A stretch of 5,925 bases of DNA, taken from an uncultured Brevundimonas sp. Its GTDB lineage: Bacteria > Pseudomonadota > Alphaproteobacteria > Caulobacterales > Caulobacteraceae. The position numbers and the translations under genes were made by a program. The notes under the pieces are model-generated. The model did no database searches. It was given only the letters and a program-made list of their open reading frames with translations, and was not told the origin of the DNA. The stretch covers positions 1 through 5,925 of the forward strand of contig CAMLNT010000152.1 of assembly GCA_946481425.1 (NCBI GenBank), given 5' to 3'. Of this stretch, positions 1 through 5,487 are shown piece after piece (the first letter of the stretch is position 1; each line of letters opens with the position of its first letter).

Positions 1-221
1 GCGGGCGTGCGGATCCATGCCATCGCCGCCCCGCTGCCCAGCAGCAGGCCGGCCAGGAAGCCGAGGCTCAGGGTGCGCGCGCCGCCGGGCTGCAGGCCGG
101 TGGCGCTGGCGAGGACACCGGTGATGCCGGCGATGCGGCCGTTGAGCAGCAGGTAGAGCGCCGCGGCGAGGCCGATCAGGGCGCCGCCGGCAAGCGGCCA
201 GAGTAGTCCGAGGTCGGTCAT
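1..221 (-). CDS. YeeE/YedE family sulfur-transport membrane protein (N-terminal part, runs off the window)
   Basis: This is the first 73 codons of a minus-strand gene whose 3' end lies beyond position 1. The start is ATG at 221-219, 4 nt after the blh stop codon, so it is probably co-transcribed and perhaps translationally coupled; I see no strong Shine-Dalgarno sequence. The visible protein is very hydrophobic. A first membrane segment at about residues 8-26 runs into the motif NGRIAGITG (27-35), and a second segment begins at about residue 51 after the short loop TGLQPGGART. The NGRIAGI(T/S)G motif directly after a Gly/Ala/Leu-rich helix is characteristic of the YeeE/YedE (DUF395) family. 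Members of that family include thiosulfate uptake proteins and the paired short proteins often found next to BigR-type sulfur operons. Whether this is a short half-protein (about 140 residues) or a full-length transporter cannot be decided here. Its placement after a persulfide dioxygenase supports a role in moving sulfur species across the inner membrane; substrate and direction are inference. Confidence 0.85.
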   Translation of the reverse strand, partial: MTDLGLLWPLAGGALIGLAAALYLLLNGRIAGITGVLASATGLQPGGARTLSLGFLAGLLLGSGAAMAWIRTP

Positions 222-225
222 GCGG

Positions 226-1092
226 TCACAGCCGGTTGAGCGGAAGTTTCAGGTAGGCCACGCCGTTGTCCTCGGCCGGCGGCAGGCGACCGGCGCGCAT
301 GTTCACCTGCACCGACGGCAGCAGCAGGCGCGGCATGGACAGGGTGGCGTCGCGCGCCTCGCGCATGGCGACGTAGGCGTCTTCGTCGACGCCACCACGC
401 AGGTGGATGTTGTGCGCGCGCTGCGCCGCCACCGTGGTTTCCCAGCGGTAGTCATCGCGACCGGGGGCCTTGTAGTCGTGGCAGAGGAACACCCGCGCCT
501 CGCCGGGCAGGCTGAGCAGGCGGTGGATCGAGCGGTACAGGGTGCGCGCATTGCCGCCGGGGAAGTCGCAGCGCGCGGTGCCGTAGTCCGGCATGAACAG
601 GGTGTCGCCCACGAACACCGCATCGCCGATGCGGTAGCTGACGCAGGCCGGCGTATGGCCCGGCGTGTGGATCACCTCGACCTCGAGCAAGCCGAGCGGA
701 AACCGGTCGCCGTCGGCGTAGAGCGCATCGAAGACCACGCCGTCGGGGGAGACGTCCGCGGCCTCGAACAGAGGAGCGAAGGTCTTCTGCACGGCGGTGA
801 TGTGGCGGCCGATGCCCACGGGGGCGCCGGTGCGCTCCTTGATCGCGTGGGCGCCGGTCAGGTGGTCGGCGTGGGCGTGGGTCTCGAGCACGCGCTCGAG
901 CGTCAGGCCGCGCTCGCGCACCATCTCGAGCAGGCGCTCGACCGAGGCGGTCGAGGTGCGCGCCGAAGCGGGGTCGTAGTCGAGCACAGGGTCGATGAGC
1001 GCGGCGGCCCCGGTCGACGGGTCGGAGACCAGATAGCTGATGGTGTTGGTCGCCGGATCGAAGACGCCGGTCACGTCGGGGGATTGGGTCAT
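226..1092 (-). CDS. blh: Persulfide dioxygenase, metallo-beta-lactamase fold (Blh/ETHE1-like)
   Basis: A 288-residue cytoplasmic metallo-beta-lactamase-fold protein. The metal motif is THAHADH (71-77: H72, H74, D76, H77), followed by HTPGH (H146), VGDTLF (D163) and LCHDY (H205). The motif ARCDFPGG (173-180) is the segment that marks ETHE1-type sulfur dioxygenases within the fold. Such enzymes use a single Fe(II), here predicted to be held by H72, H146 and D163, to oxidise glutathione persulfide to sulfite and glutathione. The spacing H72-H146 (74 residues) is wider than in human ETHE1 (H79-H135), which fits the longer bacterial Blh subgroup of BigR-controlled operons. The start ATG is supported by AAAGGAG seven nucleotides upstream. 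It is divergent from bigR across a 68-bp region and followed after 4 nt by a YeeE/YedE gene. A glyoxalase II is the main alternative, but the ARCDFPGG segment and the BigR neighbour argue against it. Confidence 0.9.
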   Translation of the reverse strand: MTQSPDVTGVFDPATNTISYLVSDPSTGAAALIDPVLDYDPASARTSTASVERLLEMVRERGLTLERVLETHAHADHLTGAHAIKERTGAPVGIGRHITAVQKTFAPLFEAADVSPDGVVFDALYADGDRFPLGLLEVEVIHTPGHTPACVSYRIGDAVFVGDTLFMPDYGTARCDFPGGNARTLYRSIHRLLSLPGEARVFLCHDYKAPGRDDYRWETTVAAQRAHNIHLRGGVDEDAYVAMREARDATLSMPRLLLPSVQVNMRAGRLPPAEDNGVAYLKLPLNRL

Positions 1093-1099
1093 GGAGAGG

Positions 1100-1106
1100 C
1101 TCCTTT
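1100..1106 (-). promoter_or_regulatory. Ribosome binding site of blh
   Basis: Read on the minus strand this is AAAGGAG, a near-perfect Shine-Dalgarno sequence, 7 nt before the ATG at 1092. It fixes the start of the persulfide dioxygenase. Its last two bases overlap a plus-strand TTGACA, so translation signals of one arm and transcription signals of the other are interlocked. Confidence 0.85.
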
Positions 1107-1135
1107 GACATCCAACATATTAGCACTTGCTAAAT
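1105..1135 (+). promoter_or_regulatory. Candidate sigma-70 promoter for bigR-rhodanese-tauE
   Basis: A consensus -35 hexamer TTGACA lies at 1105-1110. The matching -10 is weak: GCTAAA (1129-1134, spacer 18) or CTAAAT (1130-1135, spacer 19). Either one lies inside the palindromic operator, so a bound repressor would block polymerase. Transcription would start near 1141-1143, giving a leader of about 20 nt. The -35 is clear; the -10 assignment is a guess. Confidence 0.45.
1117..1122 (-). promoter_or_regulatory. Candidate -10 element for the blh-yeeE arm
   Basis: On the minus strand this reads TAATAT, a good -10 match, about 25 nt before the blh start codon. The expected -35 region around 1139-1145 has only poor matches (for example GTCTTG), so this promoter would be weak or activator-dependent. 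The element abuts and partly overlaps the first TTAGCA half-site, consistent with repression by the same protein that controls the plus arm. Confidence 0.3.
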
Positions 1136-1142
1136 TAGCAAG
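1119..1142. promoter_or_regulatory. Candidate BigR operator: overlapping palindromes from three TTAGCA half-sites
   Basis: Three copies of one hexamer occur in alternating orientation: TTAGCA at 1120-1125, its complement TGCTAA at 1128-1133, and TTAGCA again at 1135-1140. The second pair forms a perfect 17-bp palindrome, CTTGCTAAATTAGCAAG (1126-1142, 8-bp arms, 1-bp centre). The first pair forms TTAGCA-CT-TGCTAA (1120-1133). The segment is strikingly AT-rich for this genome. ArsR-family repressors bind such dyads as winged-helix dimers. Its place between bigR and blh, overlapping both candidate -10 elements, makes BigR the obvious ligand. The match to a published BigR box has not been tested. 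Confidence 0.7.
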
Positions 1143-1160
1143 ACCGAATATATAGGCGGC

Positions 1161-1481
1161 ATGATCGAGACAGACACCATGGATCTGCATGCTCTGGAAG
1201 CCAGCGCGGGCGAGGCGAGCGACCTTCTGAAGGCGCTGTCCAATCCGCACCGGCTCCTGATCCTGTGCCAGCTGGAAGGCGGCGAACGGCAGGTTTCCCA
1301 GCTCCAGGCGGGCTCGGGCCTGTCGCAGTCGGCGCTGTCCCAGCATCTGGCGCGCCTGCGCGAGGACGGCCTGATCGCCGCCCGCCGCGAGGGCGTGGCC
1401 GTCTTCTATTCCATCGCCAATCCCGCGGCCCTGAAGGTCATCGGCGTGCTCGCCGAGATCTATTGCCCGCCCAACCCGTGA
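1161..1481 (+). CDS. bigR: ArsR-family persulfide-sensing repressor (BigR/SqrR/YgaV type)
   Basis: A 106-residue winged-helix transcriptional repressor. The ArsR core begins at LLKALSNPHRLLIL (22-35), with the recognition helix in SGLSQSALSQHLARL (52-66) and the beta wing around AARREGVAVFYSI (73-85). Two cysteines, C36 in LLILCQL and C102 in EIYCPPNP, are 66 residues apart. This equals the spacing of the redox pair C42/C108 in Xylella BigR and C41/C107 in SqrR, which form a disulfide or polysulfide link on exposure to sulfane sulfur and then release DNA. It therefore probably autorepresses its own operon and the divergent blh-yeeE arm through the palindromes at 1119-1142. The ArsR metal-binding motif ELCVCDL is absent. 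The start is ambiguous: ATG 1161 has only a weak AGG upstream, while an in-frame ATG at 1179 (removing six residues) has GAGA eight nucleotides before it. Confidence 0.9.
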   Translation: MIETDTMDLHALEASAGEASDLLKALSNPHRLLILCQLEGGERQVSQLQAGSGLSQSALSQHLARLREDGLIAARREGVAVFYSIANPAALKVIGVLAEIYCPPNP

Positions 1482-1489
1482 GACCTGAC

Positions 1490-2023
1490 ATGACCGGAAC
1501 CCTGATCCCCCTTTCTCCCGCCGAGGTCGCCGCCCGCCTGAAGGCCGGCAAGGCGCATCTCGTCGACATCCGCGAGGCCGACGAGGTTGCGCGCGAGCAT
1601 GTCCCCGGCGCGGCCCGCGCGCCGCTGTCGACCTTCGAGGCGGCGGACCTGAACATCGCGGCGGATCGCGACGTGATCTTCATGTGCCGGACCGGCGCGC
1701 GGACCGGCGCCAACTGCGATCGCCTGGCGTCCCGCGTCGAGGGTGAGGCCTATGTGCTGGCCGGCGGGCTGGAGGCGTGGAAGAAGGCGGGCCTGGCCAC
1801 CCGGATGGACGCCAAGGCGCCGCTGGAGATGATGCGTCAGGTCCAGATCGGGGCCGGGTCGCTGATCCTGATCGGGGCGCTGCTGGGCGTGCTGATTCAC
1901 CCCGGCTTCTGGGCCCTCTCGGCCTTCGTCGGCGCGGGCCTGCTGATGGCGGGCGTGACCGGCTTCTGCGGGATGGCCAAGGTCCTGGCCGTGATGCCGT
2001 GGAACCGGACTGCGAAGGCCTGA
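1490..2023 (+). CDS. Membrane-anchored rhodanese with C-terminal two-helix (DUF2892-like) domain, YgaP type
   Basis: A 177-residue protein combining a single rhodanese domain (about 7-105) with a C-terminal membrane hairpin. The active-site loop is CRTGART (66-72) with catalytic C66. Flanking family features are LVDIREADE (24-32), HVPGA (37-41) and the end motif VLAGGLEAWKKAG (89-101). Two hydrophobic segments follow, about 119-137 and 139-157, then TGFCGMAK (157-164) with a conserved-looking membrane-edge cysteine C160. This matches the E. coli YgaP architecture (about 174 residues), in which a cytoplasmic sulfurtransferase is tethered to the inner membrane. The start ATG is 8 nt after the bigR stop. 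An open frame continues upstream inside bigR, but it has no rhodanese similarity and would be out of proportion for the family. The likely role is to carry sulfane sulfur as an enzyme persulfide to glutathione or to membrane partners. E. coli ygaP likewise sits next to an ArsR regulator (ygaV), so the pairing is conserved. Confidence 0.92.
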   Translation: MTGTLIPLSPAEVAARLKAGKAHLVDIREADEVAREHVPGAARAPLSTFEAADLNIAADRDVIFMCRTGARTGANCDRLASRVEGEAYVLAGGLEAWKKAGLATRMDAKAPLEMMRQVQIGAGSLILIGALLGVLIHPGFWALSAFVGAGLLMAGVTGFCGMAKVLAVMPWNRTAKA

Positions 2024-2027
2024 TCCG

Positions 2028-2804
2028 ATGGACATGACCAGCCTGGCTCTCGCCGCACTCAGCGGCGGGATCGTGGCCCTGTTCCTCACCGTCTTTGGCG
2101 GCGGGGGATCGGTGCTGGCGGTCCCGTTGCTGCTCTATGTCGTCGGCGTGGCCGATCCCCATGTGGCGATCGGCGTCTCGGCGGCGGGGGTCGCGCTGAA
2201 CGCCCTCACGGCGCTGGCCGGTCAGGCGCGGGCCGGGCGGGTGAAGTGGCCGTGCGCCACGGTGTTCGCGGTGTTCGGCGTTGCCGGCGCCTGGGCGGGA
2301 TCGACTTTGGCCAAGATGATCGATGGCCATGCCCTGTTGCTGGCCTTCGCCTTCGCCATGGCGGCGGTCGGGGCGGCGATGCTGCGGCCGGCCCGATCGG
2401 CCGGTGATCCGGGAGTCCGGCTGTCGCCGAAACTGGCGCCGAGGCTGGCTGTGTCGGGCGTGGGCGTCGGGGCGGTCTCGGGCTTCTTCGGGATCGGTGG
2501 GGGATTCCTGGTCGTGCCCGGCCTGATGGGCGCGACGGGCATGACTCTGGCGCTGGCTCAGGCGTCGTCACTGGTCAGCGTGGCGGCCTTCGGGGCGACG
2601 ACCGCGGTGAACTATTCGCTGTCGGGTCTGGTGGCCTGGCCGCTGGTGGCGGCCATGGCGGCCGGCGGAGCCGCAGGGACCCTCGCCGGCCTGCCGATCG
2701 CGGCGCGGCTGGGCGCCAATGCCGCGATGGGCCGGCGGCTGTTCGCAGGCCTTATCCTACTGGTCGCCGCCTATGTGGCCTTCAAGGCCCTGACCGGGGC
2801 CTAG
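2028..2804 (+). CDS. TauE/SafE family sulfite/organosulfonate exporter
   Basis: A 258-residue polytopic inner-membrane protein made almost entirely of Ala/Gly/Val/Leu-rich helices. It shows the internal duplication typical of TauE/SafE (DUF81): GGGGSVLAVPLLL (24-36) in the first half is mirrored by GIGGGFLVVPGLM (155-167) in the second. A hydrophilic linker at about 120-140 (PARSAGDPGVRLSPK) separates the halves. About 8 membrane helices are expected. The start ATG 2028 lies 4 nt after the rhodanese stop and 9 nt after GAAGG (2014-2018); a second ATG at 2034 is placed less well. As the last gene of the bigR arm it probably exports sulfite, the product of the persulfide dioxygenase encoded on the other arm, although members of this family also move sulfoacetate, taurine-derived anions or thiosulfate. 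Its TAG stop (2802-2804) overlaps the stop codon of the convergent peptidase gene. Confidence 0.9.
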   Translation: MDMTSLALAALSGGIVALFLTVFGGGGSVLAVPLLLYVVGVADPHVAIGVSAAGVALNALTALAGQARAGRVKWPCATVFAVFGVAGAWAGSTLAKMIDGHALLLAFAFAMAAVGAAMLRPARSAGDPGVRLSPKLAPRLAVSGVGVGAVSGFFGIGGGFLVVPGLMGATGMTLALAQASSLVSVAAFGATTAVNYSLSGLVAWPLVAAMAAGGAAGTLAGLPIAARLGANAAMGRRLFAGLILLVAAYVAFKALTGA

Positions 2805-2809
2805 TCCCG
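2777..2809. other. Tandem short inverted repeats at the convergent gene junction (possible terminator)
   Basis: The perfect palindrome GGCCTTCAAGGCC (2777-2789) lies in the last codons of the tauE-like gene. A 5-bp stem of CGGGG (2795-2799) with TCCCG (2805-2809), closing with a G-T pair, then places the shared CTAG stop in its loop. No run of T follows on either strand, so a standard intrinsic terminator is not supported. In a GC-rich genome such short dyads can arise by chance. This is the only structure available for ending transcription of both operons inside the window. Confidence 0.25.
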
Positions 2810-4723
2810 CACGTGCTCGTTGAGGAAGGCCAGGTAGGCCTCCTGGGCGGTGATGCGGTTCTCGCGGCGCTGGAAGCCGTGACCCTCGTCGGGGAAGATC
2901 ACATATTCGACCGTGGCGCCCGCGGCGCGGGCGGCGGCGACCAGTTCGTCCGATTCCACCTGGAGCACGCGCGGGTCGTTGGCGCCCTGGACGACCAGCA
3001 TCGGCCGCACGATGTTCCCGGCATGGAACAGGGGCGAGATGCGGCGGTGACGCTCGGCGTCGGTCGCGGGATCGCCCATCTCGTCATAGAGGGCCACGCG
3101 CTGGGCGCCCCACCAGGCCGGGATGGATTCCAGGGTGCGCACCCAGTTGGTCACGCCGAAGATGTTGATCCCTGCCTCGAAGGCCTCGGGATGGAAAGCC
3201 AGGGCCGCGGCGGTGATGTAGCCGCCGTAGGAGCCGCCCATGACCGCGACCTGGTCGTCGGCCACCCAGTCCTGGTCGCGCAACCACTGGCCGCCGGCGA
3301 CGATGTCCCTGAGGTCCGCCTCGCCGTGCGCGCGGTCGTCCATGTGGAAGAAGGTCTTGCCGTAGCCCGACGAGCCCCGGTTGTTGGCCGCCAGCACTGC
3401 ATAGCCATGGTTCACGAGGTGCTGGATCATGGCCGAATAGCCGCGCCGGCTCTGTCCGCCCGGGCCGCCGTGGACCAGCACGATGGCCGGGACCGGGGTC
3501 TCGGCCGAGGCGCCCCGCGGGCGATACAGGACACCCGGGATCATCACCCCGCCCTCGCCCTCGTAGCGAACGATCGTCGCCTCTACGAGCTGGCTCTCGT
3601 CGATCTCGGGGTTCAACGCGGCGGTCAGGCGGCGCGCCTGGCCAGTGGCGAGATCAGCGGTGAAGATGTCGGCCGGTGAGGTGTCGGAGACCACGGCGAA
3701 GGCGATGGCGCTCTCGTCGTCGTTGAAACGGATGCTGCTCAGGTCGCCGTTCGGAACACCGGTGAGGGTGACCTCGCCGCCGGTGGTGGTGTCCGTGATG
3801 GTGACGTCGGTCGAAGCGTCGGCGTTCAGGGCCGAGACCTGGTAGCGGCCTGACGGGCTGTAGGTGACGAACATCACGTCCCAGTCCGCCTGGATCAGCG
3901 GCGAGATCGCGCCCGTGGCCAAGTCCCGGCGCCACGCCTGGGTCCATTCGCCGTGTTCGTCCGTGCCGTAGATGAGCGCCGAGCTGTCGGGTGTGAACTC
4001 GTAGGATCCGTACGCGATGTTGCCCTCATGATCCGTGATCAGGACCGGTTCGCCCGAGCCCTGAAGGTCCACCAGATAGATGTCGCTGTCAGCCGAGGTG
4101 TTGGCCTTGTCGATGACGATCCAGCGACCGTCGGGCGAGACGGCCGAGGGGAAGAACTCGCCGGAGTTCTCGAACAGGACGCGGCTCTCAAGCGTCGCGG
4201 CGTCATAGGCGATGATGTCGAAGGCCTGCGGATTGCGCGCGTTGGAAGTCAGGTAGAAGGTCGCGCCGTCGCCGGACCAGCCGAGGAAACCGGCCTTCAG
4301 GCTGTCGCCCGGCGTCAGGTCGGTGACCGTCCCGTCCTCGTTCCTGACATAGACGTGGTTGAGCTCGTTGCCGCCCTGGTCGGCGGTAAACAGGACGCGG
4401 CCGTCATTGGGGAAGTAGCTCAGGGCGTAGGTGGCGTTGTCGGTCGAGGTCGTCAGCGGAACCGGGTCGCCGCCGGCCAGCGGCAGGGCGTAGACATTGA
4501 AGACACCCGAGCGGTCCGAGGAGATCAGGATGTGGCCGCCGTCCGGTGAAAAGGCGTGACCGCCGGCGGTCGCCATGCCGTAGCTGGTCGTTTCGAAGAA
4601 CTGGGCGGCGGTGTAGGTCGGACGGGCCTCGGCGGAGGCGGCGGGCGCGTCCTGGGCCAGGACGGGCGCGGCCGGCAGGCCGGACAGGAGCGCGAGCACG
4701 GAGACGACGACGGCGCGATGCAT
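2801..4723 (-). CDS. Secreted S9C-type prolyl oligopeptidase family serine peptidase
   Basis: A 640-residue exported peptidase. Residues 1-23 form a signal peptide (MHRAVVV, then [16 protein letters not shown]) with likely cleavage near LA-QDA. Residues about 45-370 carry seven repeated beta-strand motifs of the FSPDG type (starting near 58, 103, 149, 194, 243, 288 and 333), predicting a seven-bladed beta-propeller. The alpha/beta-hydrolase domain follows, with HGGPGG (418-423, oxyanion region), nucleophile GGSYGG (S498), acid in QGANDP (D583) and base in DEGHGF (H615). GGSYGG is the subfamily S9C (acylaminoacyl-peptidase-like) signature; S9B enzymes have GWSYGG and S9A have GGSNGG. It should cleave short peptides in the periplasm or outside the cell, for nutrition or peptide turnover. 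I chose ATG 4723 because it begins the signal peptide and has GAGGA 8 nt upstream; the open frame extends 16 codons further, but that would put a charged stretch before the signal. It is third in a minus-strand series after PBP and DedA genes. Confidence 0.9.
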   Translation of the reverse strand: MHRAVVVSVLALLSGLPAAPVLAQDAPAASAEARPTYTAAQFFETTSYGMATAGGHAFSPDGGHILISSDRSGVFNVYALPLAGGDPVPLTTSTDNATYALSYFPNDGRVLFTADQGGNELNHVYVRNEDGTVTDLTPGDSLKAGFLGWSGDGATFYLTSNARNPQAFDIIAYDAATLESRVLFENSGEFFPSAVSPDGRWIVIDKANTSADSDIYLVDLQGSGEPVLITDHEGNIAYGSYEFTPDSSALIYGTDEHGEWTQAWRRDLATGAISPLIQADWDVMFVTYSPSGRYQVSALNADASTDVTITDTTTGGEVTLTGVPNGDLSSIRFNDDESAIAFAVVSDTSPADIFTADLATGQARRLTAALNPEIDESQLVEATIVRYEGEGGVMIPGVLYRPRGASAETPVPAIVLVHGGPGGQSRRGYSAMIQHLVNHGYAVLAANNRGSSGYGKTFFHMDDRAHGEADLRDIVAGGQWLRDQDWVADDQVAVMGGSYGGYITAAALAFHPEAFEAGINIFGVTNWVRTLESIPAWWGAQRVALYDEMGDPATDAERHRRISPLFHAGNIVRPMLVVQGANDPRVLQVESDELVAAARAAGATVEYVIFPDEGHGFQRRENRITAQEAYLAFLNEHVRD

Positions 4724-4801
4724 TCTGGATATCCTCAAGCTGAAGCCCCAACGGCTTGAGGCTTCAGACAAGCATCCCGGATGCAGCCTGTCGTCAGAAA
4801 A
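4724..4801 (-). other. 78-nt intergenic leader of the peptidase gene with interleaved inverted repeats
   Basis: Between the dedA stop and the peptidase start lie two perfect, interleaved inverted repeats. One joins 4734-4740 with 4754-4760 (CTCAAGC/GCTTGAG). The other joins 4740-4747 with 4760-4767 (CTGAAGCC/GGCTTCAG). The arm order is A, B, A', B', so the stems are either alternatives or form an H-type pseudoknot. Arm A contains most of the Shine-Dalgarno sequence. Upstream of these is a short palindrome, GCATCCCGGATGC (4772-4784). There is no T-run, so this does not look like an intrinsic terminator after dedA, and I see no convincing sigma-70 promoter. Functional use of these repeats is inference. 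Confidence 0.4.
4732..4736 (-). promoter_or_regulatory. Ribosome binding site of the S9C peptidase
   Basis: Reads GAGGA on the minus strand, 8 nt before the ATG at 4723. It selects that start over the in-frame ATG at 4771. Most of it lies in one arm of an inverted repeat (4734-4740 with 4754-4760), so folding of the leader could hide it. Confidence 0.7.
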
Positions 4802-5485
4802 CTACGGGCGGAGCTCGCCGGCCGCCCGAATCGCCCGGGCGCGCAGCCAGCCGCGGGCCAGCAGCACGAAGACGATCACGACCGCCACGGCCCCGAGGCC
4901 GTATTCCAGGCCGTGCTCATACTGCTCGAGCCAGCGCAGGCCCAGGCCCCCGAGATATCCGGGGGCCAGCATGACCGGGACCCACACGGCGGCCGATCCA
5001 AAATTCGCCAGCTGGAACTTCAGGTGCGGCATGGCGGTGATGCCGGCGATCAGGGGCACGAAGGCCCTGACCGGTCCCATGAAGCGGCACAGATAGATCG
5101 AGGCGACGCCCCAGCGGCGGAAGAAGAGGCGAGACCGGGCCGCGAGACGGCGCTGGTTGCTGAGCAGGGGCGAGCGCCAGGCCGAGGGGCCGAGCTTGCG
5201 GCCGAGCCAGTAGGAGACCGCATCGCCGAGGAAGGCGCCGGCCACGCACCAGGCGACCAGGGCGAAGATGTTGACCGTGCCGTCGGCGGCCAGTCCACCG
5301 GCCACCAGCATCAGGGCCGTGGCCGGGAAGAAGGCCCCGATCAGGACCATCGATTCGCCGAAGGTGATCAGGCCCAGGATCGGCCCGGCCCAGACAGCAT
5401 TGTCACGGATGAAGCCGCCCAGCCCGCCGAAGAAGCCGGTGATGGTGGCCCAGAGGTCGCCGAAGAAGCCGATGATCGCGTCCAT
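4802..5485 (-). CDS. DedA-family inner-membrane protein (candidate lipid-carrier flippase)
   Basis: A 227-residue polytopic membrane protein with DedA-family hallmarks. These are the acidic residue in TFGESM (E44) followed by FFPATALMLVAGGLA (52-66), the signature GAFLGDAVSYWLGRKLG (83-99), FFRRWG (121-126), and RFMGPVRAFVPLIAGITAM (134-152) with two conserved arginines, then NFGSAAVW (161-168). Hydrophobic segments lie at about 33-68, 73-96, 139-180 and 195-212, including the re-entrant hairpins usual for the fold. DedA proteins include undecaprenyl-phosphate recycling flippases (UptA) and proton-dependent proteins required for envelope integrity (YqjA/YghB). Which subgroup this is cannot be read from the sequence alone. 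ATG 5485 lies 2 nt after the PBP stop codon (TAG-GG-ATG) with no independent Shine-Dalgarno sequence, so translation probably depends on reinitiation. The open frame extends upstream inside the PBP gene, but no plausible start is found there and the family length fits 227 residues. Confidence 0.9.
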   Translation of the reverse strand: MDAIIGFFGDLWATITGFFGGLGGFIRDNAVWAGPILGLITFGESMVLIGAFFPATALMLVAGGLAADGTVNIFALVAWCVAGAFLGDAVSYWLGRKLGPSAWRSPLLSNQRRLAARSRLFFRRWGVASIYLCRFMGPVRAFVPLIAGITAMPHLKFQLANFGSAAVWVPVMLAPGYLGGLGLRWLEQYEHGLEYGLGAVAVVIVFVLLARGWLRARAIRAAGELRP

Positions 5486-5487
5486 CC

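Noticed and set aside
220..1155. Long plus-strand open frame (311 codons) antisense to blh
   Set aside because: Its translation is His/Arg/Gly/Val-rich with no recognisable domain. It lies exactly opposite a gene with complete catalytic motifs and is explained by stop-codon scarcity in GC-rich DNA.
1265..1489. Upstream extension of the rhodanese open frame inside bigR
   Set aside because: The extra 75 codons are Arg/Pro/Gly-rich and overlap bigR out of frame, and rhodanese homology begins only after ATG 1490.
1460..2571. Several minus-strand open frames opposite the rhodanese and tauE-like genes
   Set aside because: Arg/Pro-rich shadow translations with no family signal; the plus-strand genes have clear motifs and operon spacing.
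2813..4549. Plus-strand open frames (288 and 198 codons) antisense to the S9C peptidase
   Set aside because: Low-information translations opposite a peptidase with intact propeller repeats and catalytic triad; no ribosome binding sites or domains.
4740..4767. Stem 4740-4747/4760-4767 as an intrinsic terminator after dedA
   Set aside because: The 12-nt loop is large and no T-run follows on the minus strand.
4724..4771. Sixteen-codon N-terminal extension of the S9C peptidase
   Set aside because: It would place MSEASSRWGFSLRISR before the signal peptide. The downstream ATG has a good Shine-Dalgarno sequence, and the extension coincides with the interleaved repeats.
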